Shown here in pieces: positions 54,726 through 64,000 of a stretch of DNA of 64,000 nt. Under the pieces are notes generated by a model. It was not told where the DNA came from. It saw only the letters and a program-made list of their open reading frames with translations, and did not search any database. The translations under genes and the position numbers were made by a program. The number at the start of each line of letters is the position of its first letter. The stretch's first letter is position 1. This DNA is from Dama dama. Taxonomy: Eukaryota > Chordata > Mammalia > Artiodactyla > Cervidae. The stretch lies in the NCBI RefSeq assembly GCF_033118175.1, contig NC_083693.1, positions 22,164,481-22,228,480 on the forward strand. Reading direction: 5' to 3'.

Positions 54726-56082
54726 GTTCTTACACGTTCCAACTCAAGTCTTAAAATTATCTCTGCAGAAGTTTCATTTTCTATTATATCCATTTTACAA
54801 GTGAGGAAAATGGCACTGTCTCTCTAACAACAAAATAAACTCTATATTTGAATAAACCAATTAAGCAGCTAATAATAGCATTGGGCAGAAAAATAAACCA
54901 TCAAATTGTCAGTCATAATTTGACTCTGAAACTGAATTTTAATTTTGAGTTTTTCCAGGGACTACAATGCCTTAAATTTGATCCCCAAATGCTGGTGAAT
55001 GTTGAATCACAGTTCTCAAGCAAGCCAACTCCCCATAACTGTATTTCCTATAGGACCCTTAATGTATCATCTTGAAAAGACAGCTTTGGCTGTGTTTGAG
55101 ACAGCTCGTGTTTTCCTGAGATTGTTAGCTTACTGTCTTTGGGTATTGCTCCACTTTACATATCCAAAGATGTTCCGTTCTACCTGGAAACCAGGGCTGG
55201 TCAGAATGCCCCTGAATGTTGTTCCTTAGGGGTATCAATTCTAAATGCTTAAACAAATGGATCACAAAACTGAAATGAGGTCAATAAAATCTTCTGAGGC
55301 ACACTTCCTTCTGATGGATGAGCTGAAATGAAAACCATTTCAGAACCTACTTTCAGCAGAATAATGAATTCTGTGTTTCCAATCATTAAAGTTGAAATTA
55401 TAATAGATAGCATTCTGCCCCACCGTTCATGAGATTTAACTCTTCAAAGGTCATCACAGATACACCGTATTAAATAATGCAGGCCAGACAAAGCTGACTT
55501 AATGAAACTGAAATGTCACTTTGGCTTTGGATTGATTTTCCTACTTGAAGACCTTTTAGGCTTGCAAATCAGAACTGCCTTGTATTCGCACGTCTGAAAG
55601 AGGTTGACTTTCCCAGGGTTAGTTTGAAAAATGCTGATTGATGAGAAAGGGTTGTGTTGGGTCAGTATCAAATAGCCTTCTCTCGGGGGCTTGAATTATT
55701 CATGAGCATCCATGTGTTTTGTGTTTCTTGCTTAACACTGTGGATGTTGGGAACAGGAGGAGAATGTAGTCAAGTGCAAACACAGAATCTTTCTTGAACA
55801 GGGTGAGCAGTCAGAGGAGGCTGGGGGTGGGTCTGATTTTATAGGAATTCAAATCAATAAACCTTGAAACTAAAGAACTGGCTGACAACTGAGGATACCC
55901 AGATATTATGTTATCTACAGTTCATTTTGTATACTCTTTAAACAAAGGTAAGAAGCCATAAAATCAACTGTCTTCCGATTGTGAATGTAGCTGTCTTTAG
56001 CTGCCTCCTTTGAGGTGGAGTGGCCCCTGTTAGATGGGTAACTGTGTAATTAGCATATGGAAATAAGACTCAAGAAGGGAAT
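54726..56082. promoter_or_regulatory. Single-copy block, candidate conserved noncoding DNA
   Basis: 1.36 kb with no transposon recognised. The part 55430-55740 has an enhancer-like look: AATTATTCATGAGC, GGATTGATTTTCC and few low-complexity runs. This is a judgement from texture, not an alignment. No gene-like frame. Confidence 0.3.
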
Positions 56083-56175
56083 AAAGCCAATATTTTATAA
56101 TGACTGTAAATGAAATATAATCTTTAAAAGTGTGGATCACTATGTTATACAGCTGGAACATATAATATTGTAAAT
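56083..56175 (+). mobile_element. L1 extreme 3' end
   Basis: ATTTTATAATGACTGTAAAT, TGGATCACTATGTTATACAG and AATATTGTAAATCAATG match a ruminant L1 terminus. Confidence 0.75.
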
Positions 56176-56179
56176 CAAT

Positions 56180-56422
56180 GATTTGTTGTTTTTCAGTCAC
56201 TAAGTCGTGTCTAACTGTGACCCTGTGGACTGCAGCATGCCAGGCTTCCATGTCCTTCACTGTCTCCCAGGATTTGCTCAAATTCATGTCCATTGCCTCA
56301 GTGATGCTATCTGACCATCTTATCCTCTGCCGCCTTCCTTTCCTTTTGCCTTCCATCTTTCCCTGCATCAGGGTCTTTTCCAATGAATCAGCTCTTCACA
56401 TCAGGTGGCCAAAGTATTGTAG
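56180..56422 (-). mobile_element. BovB LINE 3' end
   Basis: Antisense: TTGTTGTTTTTCAGTCACTA start, then CTTATCCTCTGCC and ATCAGGTGGCCAAAGTATTG. Confidence 0.88.
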
Positions 56423-56424
56423 CT

Positions 56425-56643
56425 ATAAAGTAAAGTAAAGTAAAGTCACTCAGTCATGTCCAACTCTTTGCGACCCCATGGACTATAGCCTACCAGGCTC
56501 CTCTGTCCATGGGATTTTCCAGGCAAGAGTACTGGAGTGGGTTGCCATTTCCTTCTCCAGGGGATCTTCCCAACCCAGGGATCAAACCCGGGTCTCCAGC
56601 ATTGCAGATAGACGCTTTACCATCTGAGCCACCAGGAAGCCCC
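56425..56643 (-). mobile_element. Bov-tA SINE
   Basis: Three TAAAG units precede the antisense body (TCACTCAGTCATGTCCAACT). The reversed head ends GAGCCACCAGGAAGCCCC. It abuts the BovB end on its left. Confidence 0.93.
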
Positions 56644-59104
56644 ATATACCTCAGTTTAAAAAAGAAAGAAAAAAAGAAAAAGAAAGAGACTCCAGAAAGC
56701 TAGCTTCCACTCTGGACTACCTTCCACTTAGTGCTCTGACTCTTGAGTATGTCATCTATCATTTCTGAGCTGCAGAATGCACTTCTATAAAATAAAGCAC
56801 GTTAGGCCTCTTCAGTGATTTTCAAATTCTGGTAGGACGAAGAACATGGTTTTGGACAGAATACTCCCTACAAGTCACCTGCACAGACCCAGGGCTAAAT
56901 CTGAGGCAAGAGGTAGAGGGGAGGAGACACTGAACGTCTCTTTTTCTTAACTTCATCGAGTTGGTCTGACCTCACACTCCCAGGTACCAAGCCGAGGAAG
57001 TCAGGAGAAAGAAATAGCTATCCCCTCTTCCATTTTCCCTGCTGGCCCTCTTTACTGCCCTTCATCCTTCCTCCCACATTTCACCAGCTTTAGGTCTTGA
57101 ACAGTTCCTCAGCTGAAATACTGGGAGTGCTCTTGTCTTCAAAAGAGACCTAGAATGAGCCACATTGAAAATCATTATTTTCAGGGCTTGTTTGCTGACT
57201 TCAGAGAGCCAGCCTCTGTATGGACGACTAGTTTTGAGAGCATTTAGAGGAGGAGGGAATGAAGAATGGTAAAAAATCAGAAGAAAAGATTGTTGGATTA
57301 ATGCTACAATATTAGAGCTGAAGGATTACCGCTAAAATAACGTCTTAATCTGGAAGGAAAAATGGTCACATCAGGTGATGTGAGACGCCAACATCTGTGA
57401 GCCTGAAGCAGAGTTTCTCTGCCCATATTCCTCTTACCAGATAACGTCTCTGAGGGAGCAGAGGGAGCCCCTGCGGCTGATGATTGCCTTATTATTCTAT
57501 AGATGTGCATTCTAGTGTCGACAAGACGTTGTCTTTTGTCAGCTGGGCCTTGATTTGGTTCACAGCCATGGACAATAAGACAGTTATATTTTTTTTTCTG
57601 ACAGAAAATATGCCACATTTTACCAGAATGCATACTTCATCCAGAGAAGTAGTCCAAGAAAAATATCCAAGGAAAACCCTCCTTTGGCCTCAAAAATTTG
57701 TGGCCTTCATGCTAAATGCAACAGAAAAGATGACCTTAAAGCCAAAAAAAGAAATGTCTAAAGTTCAATTTTTTTTTCTTGCTGTTAATTAAAGCTATGA
57801 GGACAGTGACCTTAAAAGTATAACATTCCTTGAGGCAGGGAAAAGAATAATGACTGGCCCTTAAGACTGCCACTGGATGGACAAAATATGCATTGATTAT
57901 GTATGCAATTACCCAATTTTGTTATTTTACAAAATTAAATTCTTTCCTGCTGAAGTCCAATGCTGAGTAATTAAACGCAGACTGTACTTAATTTTGTCAC
58001 AGAGTAAATAGCAGAGGTTATGGAAAGTGTTGTGGTTCCACAGTCATTAATATTCCACTGGTGTTGGACGAGACTAGCAAGAGAAGAATACAGCAGGTTA
58101 GGATTATATGAATCTATTCAAACCCCACATAATGAATGTGGAGAAGAGTGATTTGAATGTCTAATATCAGTCACCCAGCAGAAAGGAAAAATTCTCCTGC
58201 TTTCTCTCGGGGCTTTGAAAGAGCTATTTATTTTTGTAAATGTTCACCTACTATTATAGTCAGACCATCTGAAATATATTGCTAATAATTTTCAAGCCAT
58301 ATCAACTCATTTTTTTCTCTAGAAAATTTTTAAATTTTGTATGCTGTCACAAGAATTTGTATTTTGTAGCTTTTTCCACTATAAGGATTCAAAGCAGTCA
58401 CAAGCCAGAGAGATTCTGATAAGTTGCATTTTGTTGCTTTCTTACACTCCCCGCAGTGGGGCCCACATTTGTCCTTCTTGAATTCAATAGCTAGATGTGT
58501 TTATTTTCACTCTCCAGTGGAGATGTCCAAAGTGCCTAGCCATTTATGTCATGCTTCTACCAAATGTTTTAAATAGGTAATCAAAAGGAGTTATACACTA
58601 TAATTATGGGATGAAAGAAATTTCCCAATTCAAAGATGAAAGAGCAATATCAATCTGGAACTCTCAATAATGGAGGCAGGGAATCACACAATAAATTATA
58701 GGCCAAGAGATAGGCAGAAAATATCAAATTTAACAATGAACTCTGGTGAAGAGGAAGATGGAATGTTACAGAACCGAAAAGCCCTGGGGAGGAAATTACA
58801 ACTATGTGAAGATCCGTCAGCCTCTCTCCTGCAAGGTCAGGTGATGTCTTTCCAAGAATATGATGAACCATAACCACAAGGAAAACTAAAACCGATTTAT
58901 CAGTTATTTACCCAAGACTCTCTGAAGGGGCTCAGCAACTGTTCTCATTTTCTAGGTCCAAATGTGACAGTACACTGGAATGTGAGTACAGATAGCAAGA
59001 AAAATAGGGATATAGGTGATAAATTTTCTTTCAAAGCTAGTGTCACTCATTTTTTGTTTCTGAAACTATCATCTTGACATGACAAATAAACTGCTGTATT
59101 TAAT
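56644..59104. promoter_or_regulatory. 2.5-kb SINE-free block, candidate conserved noncoding DNA
   Basis: No transposon recognised apart from an A/G-rich start (56655-56690). TAATTA homeodomain-type cores occur at 57786-57791 and 57968-57973, and ATGTATGCAATTACCC lies near 57900. Minus and plus frames of 67-109 codons overlap and lack motifs. Constraint is inferred from the absence of young insertions. Confidence 0.32.
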
Positions 59105-59277
59105 GGGTAACTAAAATGGATAACTGACAAGGACCTACTGACTAGCACAGGGCGCCCTGCTCAGTGGCAGCCTGGATGGGAGGGGAGTTTCAGGGAGAAT
59201 GGATGCATGTATTTGTATGGCTGAGTCCCTCTGCTGCCTGTCACATGGTGGGACTGTCGTAACATCGTTAATCAGCT

Positions 59278-60704
59278 GTTCAGTTCAGTTCAGTCGCTCA
59301 GTCGTGTCTGACTCTTTGCGACCCCATGAATCACAGCATGCCAGGCCTCCCTGTCCATCACCAACTCCCGGAGTTTACTCAAATTCATGCCCATCGAGTC
59401 GGTGATGCCACCCAGCCATCTCATCCTCTGTTGTCCCCTTCTCCTCCTGCCCCCAATCCCTCCCAGCATCAGAGTCTTTTCCAATGAGTCAACTCTTCAC
59501 ATGAGGTGGCCAAAGTATTGGAGTTTCAGCTTCAGCATCAGTCTTTCCAATGAACACCCTGGACTGATCTCCTCTAGGATGGACTGGTTGGATCTCCTTG
59601 CAGTCCAAGGGACTCTCAAGAGTCTTCTCCAACACCACAGTTCAAAAGCATCAATTTTTCAGTGGTCAGCTTTCTTCACAGTCCAACTCTCGCATCCATA
59701 CATGACCACTGGAAAAACCATAGCCTTGACAAGATGAACCTTTGTTGGCAAAGTAATGTCTCTGATTTTTAATATGCTATCCAGGTTGGTCATTTTCCTT
59801 CCAAGGAGTAAGTGTCTTTTAATTTCATGGCTGCAATCACCATCTGCAGTGATTTTGGAGCCCAAAAAAATAGTCTGACACTGCTTCCACTGTTTCCCCA
59901 TCTATTTCCCATGAAATGATGGGACCAGATGCCATGATCTTAGTTTTCTGAATGTTGAGCTTTAAGCCAACTTTTTCACTCTCCTCTTTCACTTTCATCA
60001 AGAGGCTTTTTAGTTTCTCTTCACTTTCTGCCATAAGGGTGGTGTCATCTCCATATCTGAGATTATTGATATTTCTCCCAGCAATCTTGATTCCAGCTTG
60101 TGCTTCTTCCAGCCCAGCATTTCTCATGATGTACTCTGCATATAAGTTAAATAAGCAGGGTGACAATATACAGCCTTGACGTACTCCTTTTCCTATTTGG
60201 AACCAGTCTGTTGGCCCATGTCCAGTTCTAACTGTGGCTTCCTCACCTGCATATAGGTTTATCAAGAGGTGGCTCAGGTGATCTGGTATTCCCATCTCTT
60301 TCAGAATTTTCCACAGTTTATTGTGATCCACACAGTCATAGGCTTTGGCATAATCAATAAAGCAGAAATAGATGTTTTTCTGGAACTGTCTTGCTTTTTC
60401 AATGATCCAGCGGATGTTGGCAATTTGATCTCTGGTTCCTCTGCCTCTTCTAAAACCAGCTTGAACATCTGGAAGTTCACGGTTCACATATTGCTGAAGC
60501 CTGGCTTGGAGAATTTTGAGCATTACTTTACTAGCATGTGAGATGAGTGCAATTGTGTGGTAGTTTGAGCATTCTTTGGGATTGCCTTTCTTTGGGATTG
60601 GAATGAAAACTGACCTTTTCCAGTCCTGTGGCCACTGCTGAGTTTTCCAAATTTGCTGGCATATTGAGTGCAGCACTTTCACAGCATCATTTTCAGGATT
60701 TGAA
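59278..60704 (-). mobile_element. BovB (RTE) LINE, 1.4-kb 3' part
   Basis: The best BovB copy here. On the plus strand it runs from the CTGAA-repeat terminus (GTTCAGTTCAGTTCAGTCGC) through the 3' coding part to the reverse transcriptase, then stops at the L1 junction. RTE elements encode an endonuclease and a reverse transcriptase. The 5' half with the endonuclease is missing, which is usual 5' truncation. Confidence 0.96.
59837..60704 (-). pseudogene. BovB reverse transcriptase fragment, frameshifted
   Basis: The 316-codon frame (60787 to 59837) is BovB from about residue 28. The residues before that come from flanking DNA, so its start codon is spurious. Reverse transcriptase landmarks in order: FRRGRGTRD at about 112-120, FIDYAKAYD at 143-151 (metal-binding Asp), GVRQGCILSP at 201-210 and YGDD at 245-248. 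BovB copies usually have YADD at the last site. The frame is lost near 59870 by a small deletion after EAVSD. The remaining C-terminal part continues in other frames at 59659-59901 and 59290-59484. There is no endonuclease domain and no promoter, so no protein is expected. The related minus-strand copy at 7961-8697 is shorter and also broken. Confidence 0.93.
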
Positions 60705-60775
60705 ATACTCCAATACAAAATAATAAAGGAAAACCAAATAAATAAAAGTAAAAACTTTGCTCTATATCCATAGGA

Positions 60776-62581
60776 CAACAGTAACAAGTAAAAGCTAAAA
60801 TATAATAATCACCTTAACAGAGGTAGGGAGAAGGAGGAAAATTGCCTGGAGCTTCCCATAAGTCCATCCACCTGAGAACACAAATGGGAATTGGTTGCCA
60901 ATCCATATTTCACTGGTTCTTGCTTCTTCGTACATACTCAAGGAATCCTATGCCCTGTAAAGCCTCCACTTGGCCATCCCTAGGGGATGTCTTCCATGTG
61001 TTTATGAATATTCCCATCAGCATTAATGCCAAATCGCTGGGGAGCTCACATCTCTGCAAGGTACCACTGCTGCTGGCATCCACTGGATGACCAATGATTG
61101 TGCCTCCTATTCTTGCCACCCACTGCCACTGTTGTGAGCTTTAGCCACCAGTGCCAAGACATTTCTGTCATCTTTCATCACATGTTTCAGAATTCCCTTG
61201 GAGGCAGCTGCCACTTTCATCCCCGCCCACCCAGTGTCCCCCCTCCCCAACATCAGCCCTCCATGGTGCCCAAGGCATGCAGTGTTCTAGAGGAAATCTT
61301 TACTTTTTTCTCTTCATACTCTGAAACAACAGTATTGGCTTGCCCCGACTCGTGTATTTTTGATGGAATATTATAGCCAGTATTTATTTGAAACCTCTTT
61401 TTTATTAGAACAAAGACGAGAGACCTTCCTTGGTGGTTCCGTTGGATTCTGACTCAAGGGTTATTCATCACTCAGCACTGCTCCTCTGCAACTCTAAGGC
61501 TGTGCCTGACTTTTTCCTTCCTTGAAGTAAGTTCTTAACTATGAGACTCTCATAGAAGCAGATTCCTGATAGACCTGCCCCACAAGCTCATCAGACCTGT
61601 GCAGCCTGACTTCAGGTGCAGAGACAATATAGACCCTATATTACAAGCTAACTGAAAAGATCTCCCCACATTTGTCTAGCATATACTTATCTTTAAAATA
61701 TGCTTACATTGTTTTCTCTTAATCCTGTTCTGTTGAAACACGGCACAGAGTTTCAGTCACTGGAACAGTCTTCTTCTAGAGACTAAGCCTCTTCGAACGT
61801 TTCGGGCCACCTGAACAAATAGAAACCAGTGCCAAAGCAAGAACTGATCAACAATCTTGGACTTTTAAAATGCAGTTCATGTTACTTGGTAAGTCATCAG
61901 CCTACTGATCCTTAAGGGTATTCTCTCTTTTTTTTCCTGTGGGATAAGGACAATAAAATTCTCATCCAATTCAGCCATGAGCTGACCAGCAACAAGGGGA
62001 GAGAAACTCTAAGCTTCCAAGATGCATTGTTGTTGCCCTGTCATCACCTGGGTCACCAGGGACTGTCATCTCTTTCTGACTCATCGCTGTTCCTCAAGGT
62101 TCAGATCTGTCTTGTTCTCGTGATAGCCTCAGCACCTAGCCCAGTATATGTAGCCCAGTACATGTATTTATTCTCGATAGATATTTTTGAATGAATGACT
62201 TTAACATATTCTGAGTTTGAACTACATGAATCTTGTATTATCCATTTTTGTTTCCTCCACCCTCTCTCTTCTGCCCAGAGTTTAGAAATAGTGGATGCTA
62301 GATAAATAATTGATAATGAAATTCTCCTTATTTCTCTATATCAGACACAAGGGGAAAAGATCCTCTTACTTTTCCCCTAGATTGATGATATAAAGATATT
62401 CTGATACCTTATATAAGTAGCTATAATTCCCTGATAAGACATATCTTCATACTTTTGGACCATGGTGATCAATTATCATGCTGTCAATATTTTCTATGAA
62501 GTCTGAAGCATAAAATGGATGAATTTGGTCATAATCAGAGTGTCACTCTCCATAAAGATGATTTCTTTTCTTCTACATTTT
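60776..62581. other. 1.8-kb single-copy-looking stretch
   Basis: No ruminant SINE or LINE recognised. On the minus strand a 69-codon frame (60910-61119) and the end of another frame just upstream differ by one base in phase, which could mark a decayed retrocopy, but I do not recognise the product. C-rich segment at 61220-61260. The rest is ordinary DNA. Confidence 0.4.
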
Positions 62582-62908
62582 CATTTATTTATTTTTGGCT
62601 GCTCTGGGTCTTTGTTGCTGCACATCGGGCTTTCTCTAGTGGCAACAAATAGGGCTATGCTTCGTGGAGGTATGCAGTTTTATTGCAGTGACTTCTCTCA
62701 TGGAGCACAGGCTCTAGGCTGTGGGCTTCAGTAGTTGCAGCAAGGGCTTAGTTGCTCCATGGCATGTGGAATCTTTCCACACCAGGGACCGAACCAGTAT
62801 ACCCTGCATTGGCAGGAGGATTTTTTTTTTTTAACATAAATGTTCACAGCAGCTTTATTAGCAGGCAGAATTTTAACCTCTGAACCACTGGGGAAACCCT
62901 AGAAAGGA
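62582..62908 (-). mobile_element. Long CHR-type SINE with a small insertion
   Basis: Antisense: TTTTGGCTGCTCTGGGTCTT, CTTTCTCTAGTGGCAACAAA, GAGCACAGGCTCTAGGCTGT, GGCTTCAGTAGTTGCAGCAA, CTTAGTTGCTCCATGGCATG and CCCTGCATTGGCAGGAGGAT. After that point about 50 foreign bases (T-run, then ACATAAATGTTCACAGCAGC) interrupt the normal end, which resumes as TTAACCTCTGAACCACTGGG. Confidence 0.85.
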
Positions 62909-64000
62909 AGTTTCTGAGTGTTTTATGCTAAGATTAGAGTGTTTCTCAACATTCAATCTATAAAGCCAAGGTGCTGATCTATTCATGCGGCTCTTTCGGG
63001 GGAAAATGACTCTGATAGAATGAAACTGTAAACTTCATCAGGGAGAAAGTGTCCTTTGCCAATTTTCAGGTTGGATATCCTTTTAGGCAGATGCCCTGTC
63101 CATAATGAGAGTCAGATTCTGGAGTCCGCTTGCCTTTGTGTAGCCTCTCTAGACAGGGAGGACATCTATTGGGGTACCATTCTGCCAGGATGCCCAGGAA
63201 CACTGGTCAGCCCCTCCTCGTATCTTTGGGGTTTAAAAATATTGCTTATTTTCAGTAATGTCTTGTGGTGATTTTTTTTCCCCCTTGAGTGTGTGACCTC
63301 AGGCTGTGTGCATTTCTAAGGCCTCAGTTTCCTCATTGAAGAATAGCAGAACACTTAAAACTCCCCCTTAAAACTTAAACTTGTGACATGCCCTTAAATC
63401 TGTCTTTGGTAGCTCTCTTCCTTGACTAGATTAGTCACATTTGACTCTGTAATTCTAAGATTTCATCCGATGTTGAAGTTTTATCAGGGCAGTCCTTGCC
63501 AATGCCTTCTCCTTATCCATTGAACCTACCATCTTTGTCTGGATGTGATTTTTTGGCGTCTCGGAGGTTGTAGATGCTGCTGGCCAGAAGTATCAGGAAA
63601 CTGACATCACACAGGAGCACCCATAATTGATGAGTCAAGAATCAGTTTATAAATTTCCCAGCCCGCTTGCCCCTCAGCTGGTTAATTCCATGCCTTGTAT
63701 TCTACACAATTTCCCAGACTTTGCTTTCAGGATCAAGTACTAATCCCCCAGGGTGACAGCTGGTTTAATAGGGCACACTCTGTTTCCTGACTTCCCTTCC
63801 CTGGGTAATTCCCCCCACTCTCTGCACAGCCCAGATAAATGATTTGTGCTTAAATCTTGTCTCAGGGCTGGTTTCTGGGGAAATCTGAATGAAGACACAC
63901 GCATTAAGCTAAATTGAAAGTGTTGTTCCAGGTATTTGAGTCTCTTTGTATTTTCTCCCTTCTTTTGACCTCCAGAGAGTAGAAGGATGAAGTATCAACA
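62909..64000. other. Right end, mostly single-copy
   Basis: At 63285-63365, GTGTGTGACCTCAGGCTG and GGCCTCAGTTTCCTCATTG form a MIR-like core. The last ~450 bp (GGTTAATTCCATGCC, CAATTTCCCAGACTTTGC, CTAATCCCCCAGGGTG) look like an old dispersed repeat I cannot name. The 71-codon frame at 63056-63271 has no motif. Confidence 0.42.

Larger units (their letters stand above)
59105..60775 (+). mobile_element. L1_BT 3' end split by BovB
   Basis: Left part 59105-59277: ACAAGGACCTACTGACTAGC, GGCAGCCTGGATGGGAGGGG, ATGCATGTATTTGTATGGCT and ATCGTTAATCAGCT. Right part from 60705: ATACTCCAATACAAAATAA and an A-rich tail. Joining the two restores the usual L1 tail order, so BovB (59278-60704) landed within it. 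Confidence 0.85.

Noticed and set aside
59837..60787. 316-codon minus-strand frame as a host gene
   Set aside because: It is BovB reverse transcriptase with a spurious start in flanking DNA and a frameshift near 59870.
1..64000. A previously undescribed multi-gene system
   Set aside because: No gene cluster, new protein family or RNA system could be supported; the content is explained by known repeat classes and unassigned noncoding DNA.

Overview
This window looks like nuclear DNA from a ruminant, most likely a bovid. It is full of repeats that mark that lineage: Bov-tA SINEs (tRNA-Glu-like head plus Bov-A body), Bov-A2 dimers ending in AGC triplets, many 3' ends of the RTE-type LINE BovB, CHR-type cetartiodactyl SINEs, and 5'-truncated L1 tails of the ruminant L1_BT type. 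Older layers shared across mammals are also visible: L1M, L2, MIR, MaLR LTRs, a Tigger/MER2-like element and hAT relics. I cannot tell cattle, buffalo, sheep or goat apart from this sequence alone. Family names come from recognising consensus phrases by eye, not from a database search.

I find no exon of a host protein gene that I can defend, and no rRNA, functional tRNA, CRISPR array or operon. Nearly all open frames lie in SINE or LINE sequence, in microsatellites, or in short unremarkable stretches. The longest frame (316 codons, minus strand, 59837-60787) is a decayed BovB reverse transcriptase. The window is best read as intergenic or deep intronic DNA.

Layout. 0.6-9.3 kb: an old plus-strand L1M ORF2 relic, cut by younger SINEs and BovB ends. 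9.3-13.2 kb: L1 tails and four Bov-tA copies. 13.73-14.44 kb: a solo LTR with a perfect 6-bp target-site duplication (TSD). 14.5-16.5 kb: mostly unassigned. 16.5-25.5 kb: L1_BT tails, a long CA tract, an L1/BovB chimeric insertion, and an old repeat split by an L1. 25.5-28.7 kb: the longest stretch free of ruminant SINEs, with two perfect palindromes. 28.7-35.5 kb: CHR SINEs, MIR, a MER2-like element, a MaLR LTR and an L2 carrying two nested SINEs. 35.8-47 kb: more single-copy DNA, including a GC-rich stretch near 44.4-45.3 kb. 47-50.3 kb: a minus-strand L1M broken up by L1_BT and SINEs. 50.6-54.7 kb: dense SINEs. 54.7-59.1 kb: mostly single-copy, the best candidate for conserved noncoding regulatory DNA. 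59.1-60.8 kb: BovB nested in an L1 tail. 60.8-64 kb: mostly single-copy, with one long CHR SINE.

No set of genes works together here. What the sequence records best is insertion history: precise TSDs, SINEs stacked at one target site, two-headed Bov-tA copies, and retrotransposons inside retrotransposons. I did not find a new biological system. The strongest leads are the L1/BovB chimera, the palindrome pair, the recurrent two-headed SINE and the candidate conserved blocks.
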